The notes beneath the pieces were generated by a model. That model was not told where the DNA came from. It searched no databases and was given only the letters and a program-made list of their open reading frames with translations. Positions 13,616 through 13,704 of a stretch of DNA of 13,704 nt are shown here, piece after piece (the first letter of the stretch is position 1; each line of letters opens with the position of its first letter). Where the stretch lies: assembly GCA_934394665.1 (NCBI GenBank), contig CAKRRS010000074.1, positions 1 to 13,704 of the forward strand, read 5' to 3'. The position numbers were made by a program, and so were the translations under genes. This DNA is from an uncultured Acetatifactor sp. Its GTDB lineage: Bacteria; Bacillota; Clostridia; Lachnospirales; Lachnospiraceae.

Positions 13616-13704
13616 ATTGAAAGTTAGTTAAGCAAACCTGTCACCGTAGCCCCGATTGCATATAAGAAACGCTGACATCGCGGTGTGCGCTAGCACACTT
13701 TGCT
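13616..13704. repeat. Non-coding right edge with a GTGTGC/GCACAC hairpin
   Basis: After the DegV stop no gene is visible. GTGTGC-GCTA-GCACAC (13683-13698) is a perfect 6-bp hairpin. Upstream, CCGTAGCCCCG (13648-13658) and CATATAAG (13662-13669) echo CCGTGCCCG (61-69) and CATATAAG (79-86) near the left edge, in the same order and orientation. This suggests related intergenic repeats clipped by both ends of the window. Confidence 0.4.

Overview
The window looks like a chromosomal segment of a Gram-positive, low-to-mid GC anaerobe of the class Clostridia, most likely family Lachnospiraceae. This rests on the protein families and their flavour (DUF6062, a DegV protein, an NCS2 permease, an Rrf2 regulator whose N-terminus closely resembles CymR), the strong AGGAGG-type ribosome binding sites, and the sigma-A-type promoters. 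I see no tRNA, rRNA, CRISPR array, transposase, integrase or phage gene. Most of the content is ordinary metabolic and transport genes; the more unusual material is in the intergenic DNA and in a few protein details. No genus is assigned.

Layout from left to right. Positions 1-185 hold two perfect tandem hairpins and no gene. A DUF6062 protein (186-947, minus) is divergent from a two-gene unit encoding an MBOAT O-acyltransferase (1152-2507) and a membrane-anchored SGNH/GDSL esterase (2526-3602), probably a surface-glycan O-acylation pair. A uracil/xanthine-type NCS2 permease (3736-5103) follows, with its own promoter and a leader rich in inverted repeats, and ends at a likely terminator. An M19 membrane-dipeptidase-family peptidase (5213-6376) runs tail-to-tail, 3 bases apart, into aroA (6380-7729, minus).

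The right half is a sulfur amino acid block: cysK (8007-8945), the methionine ABC importer metN-metI-metQ (9069-11635), and an Rrf2-family regulator (11902-12342) that looks like CymR but carries four cysteines of the kind that hold an Fe-S cluster in IscR. The cysK and metN promoters both contain ATTCY...RGAAT inverted repeats, and another ATTCC/GGAAT palindrome lies just before the regulator. A local circuit is therefore plausible, in which the Rrf2 protein controls cysteine synthesis and methionine uptake. A clear intrinsic terminator follows the regulator. After a 355-base gap with an operator-like inverted repeat comes a DegV fatty-acid-binding protein (12710-13615). The window ends in a non-coding stretch with another hairpin that shares short sequence blocks with the left edge, suggesting one dispersed intergenic repeat family clipped at both ends.
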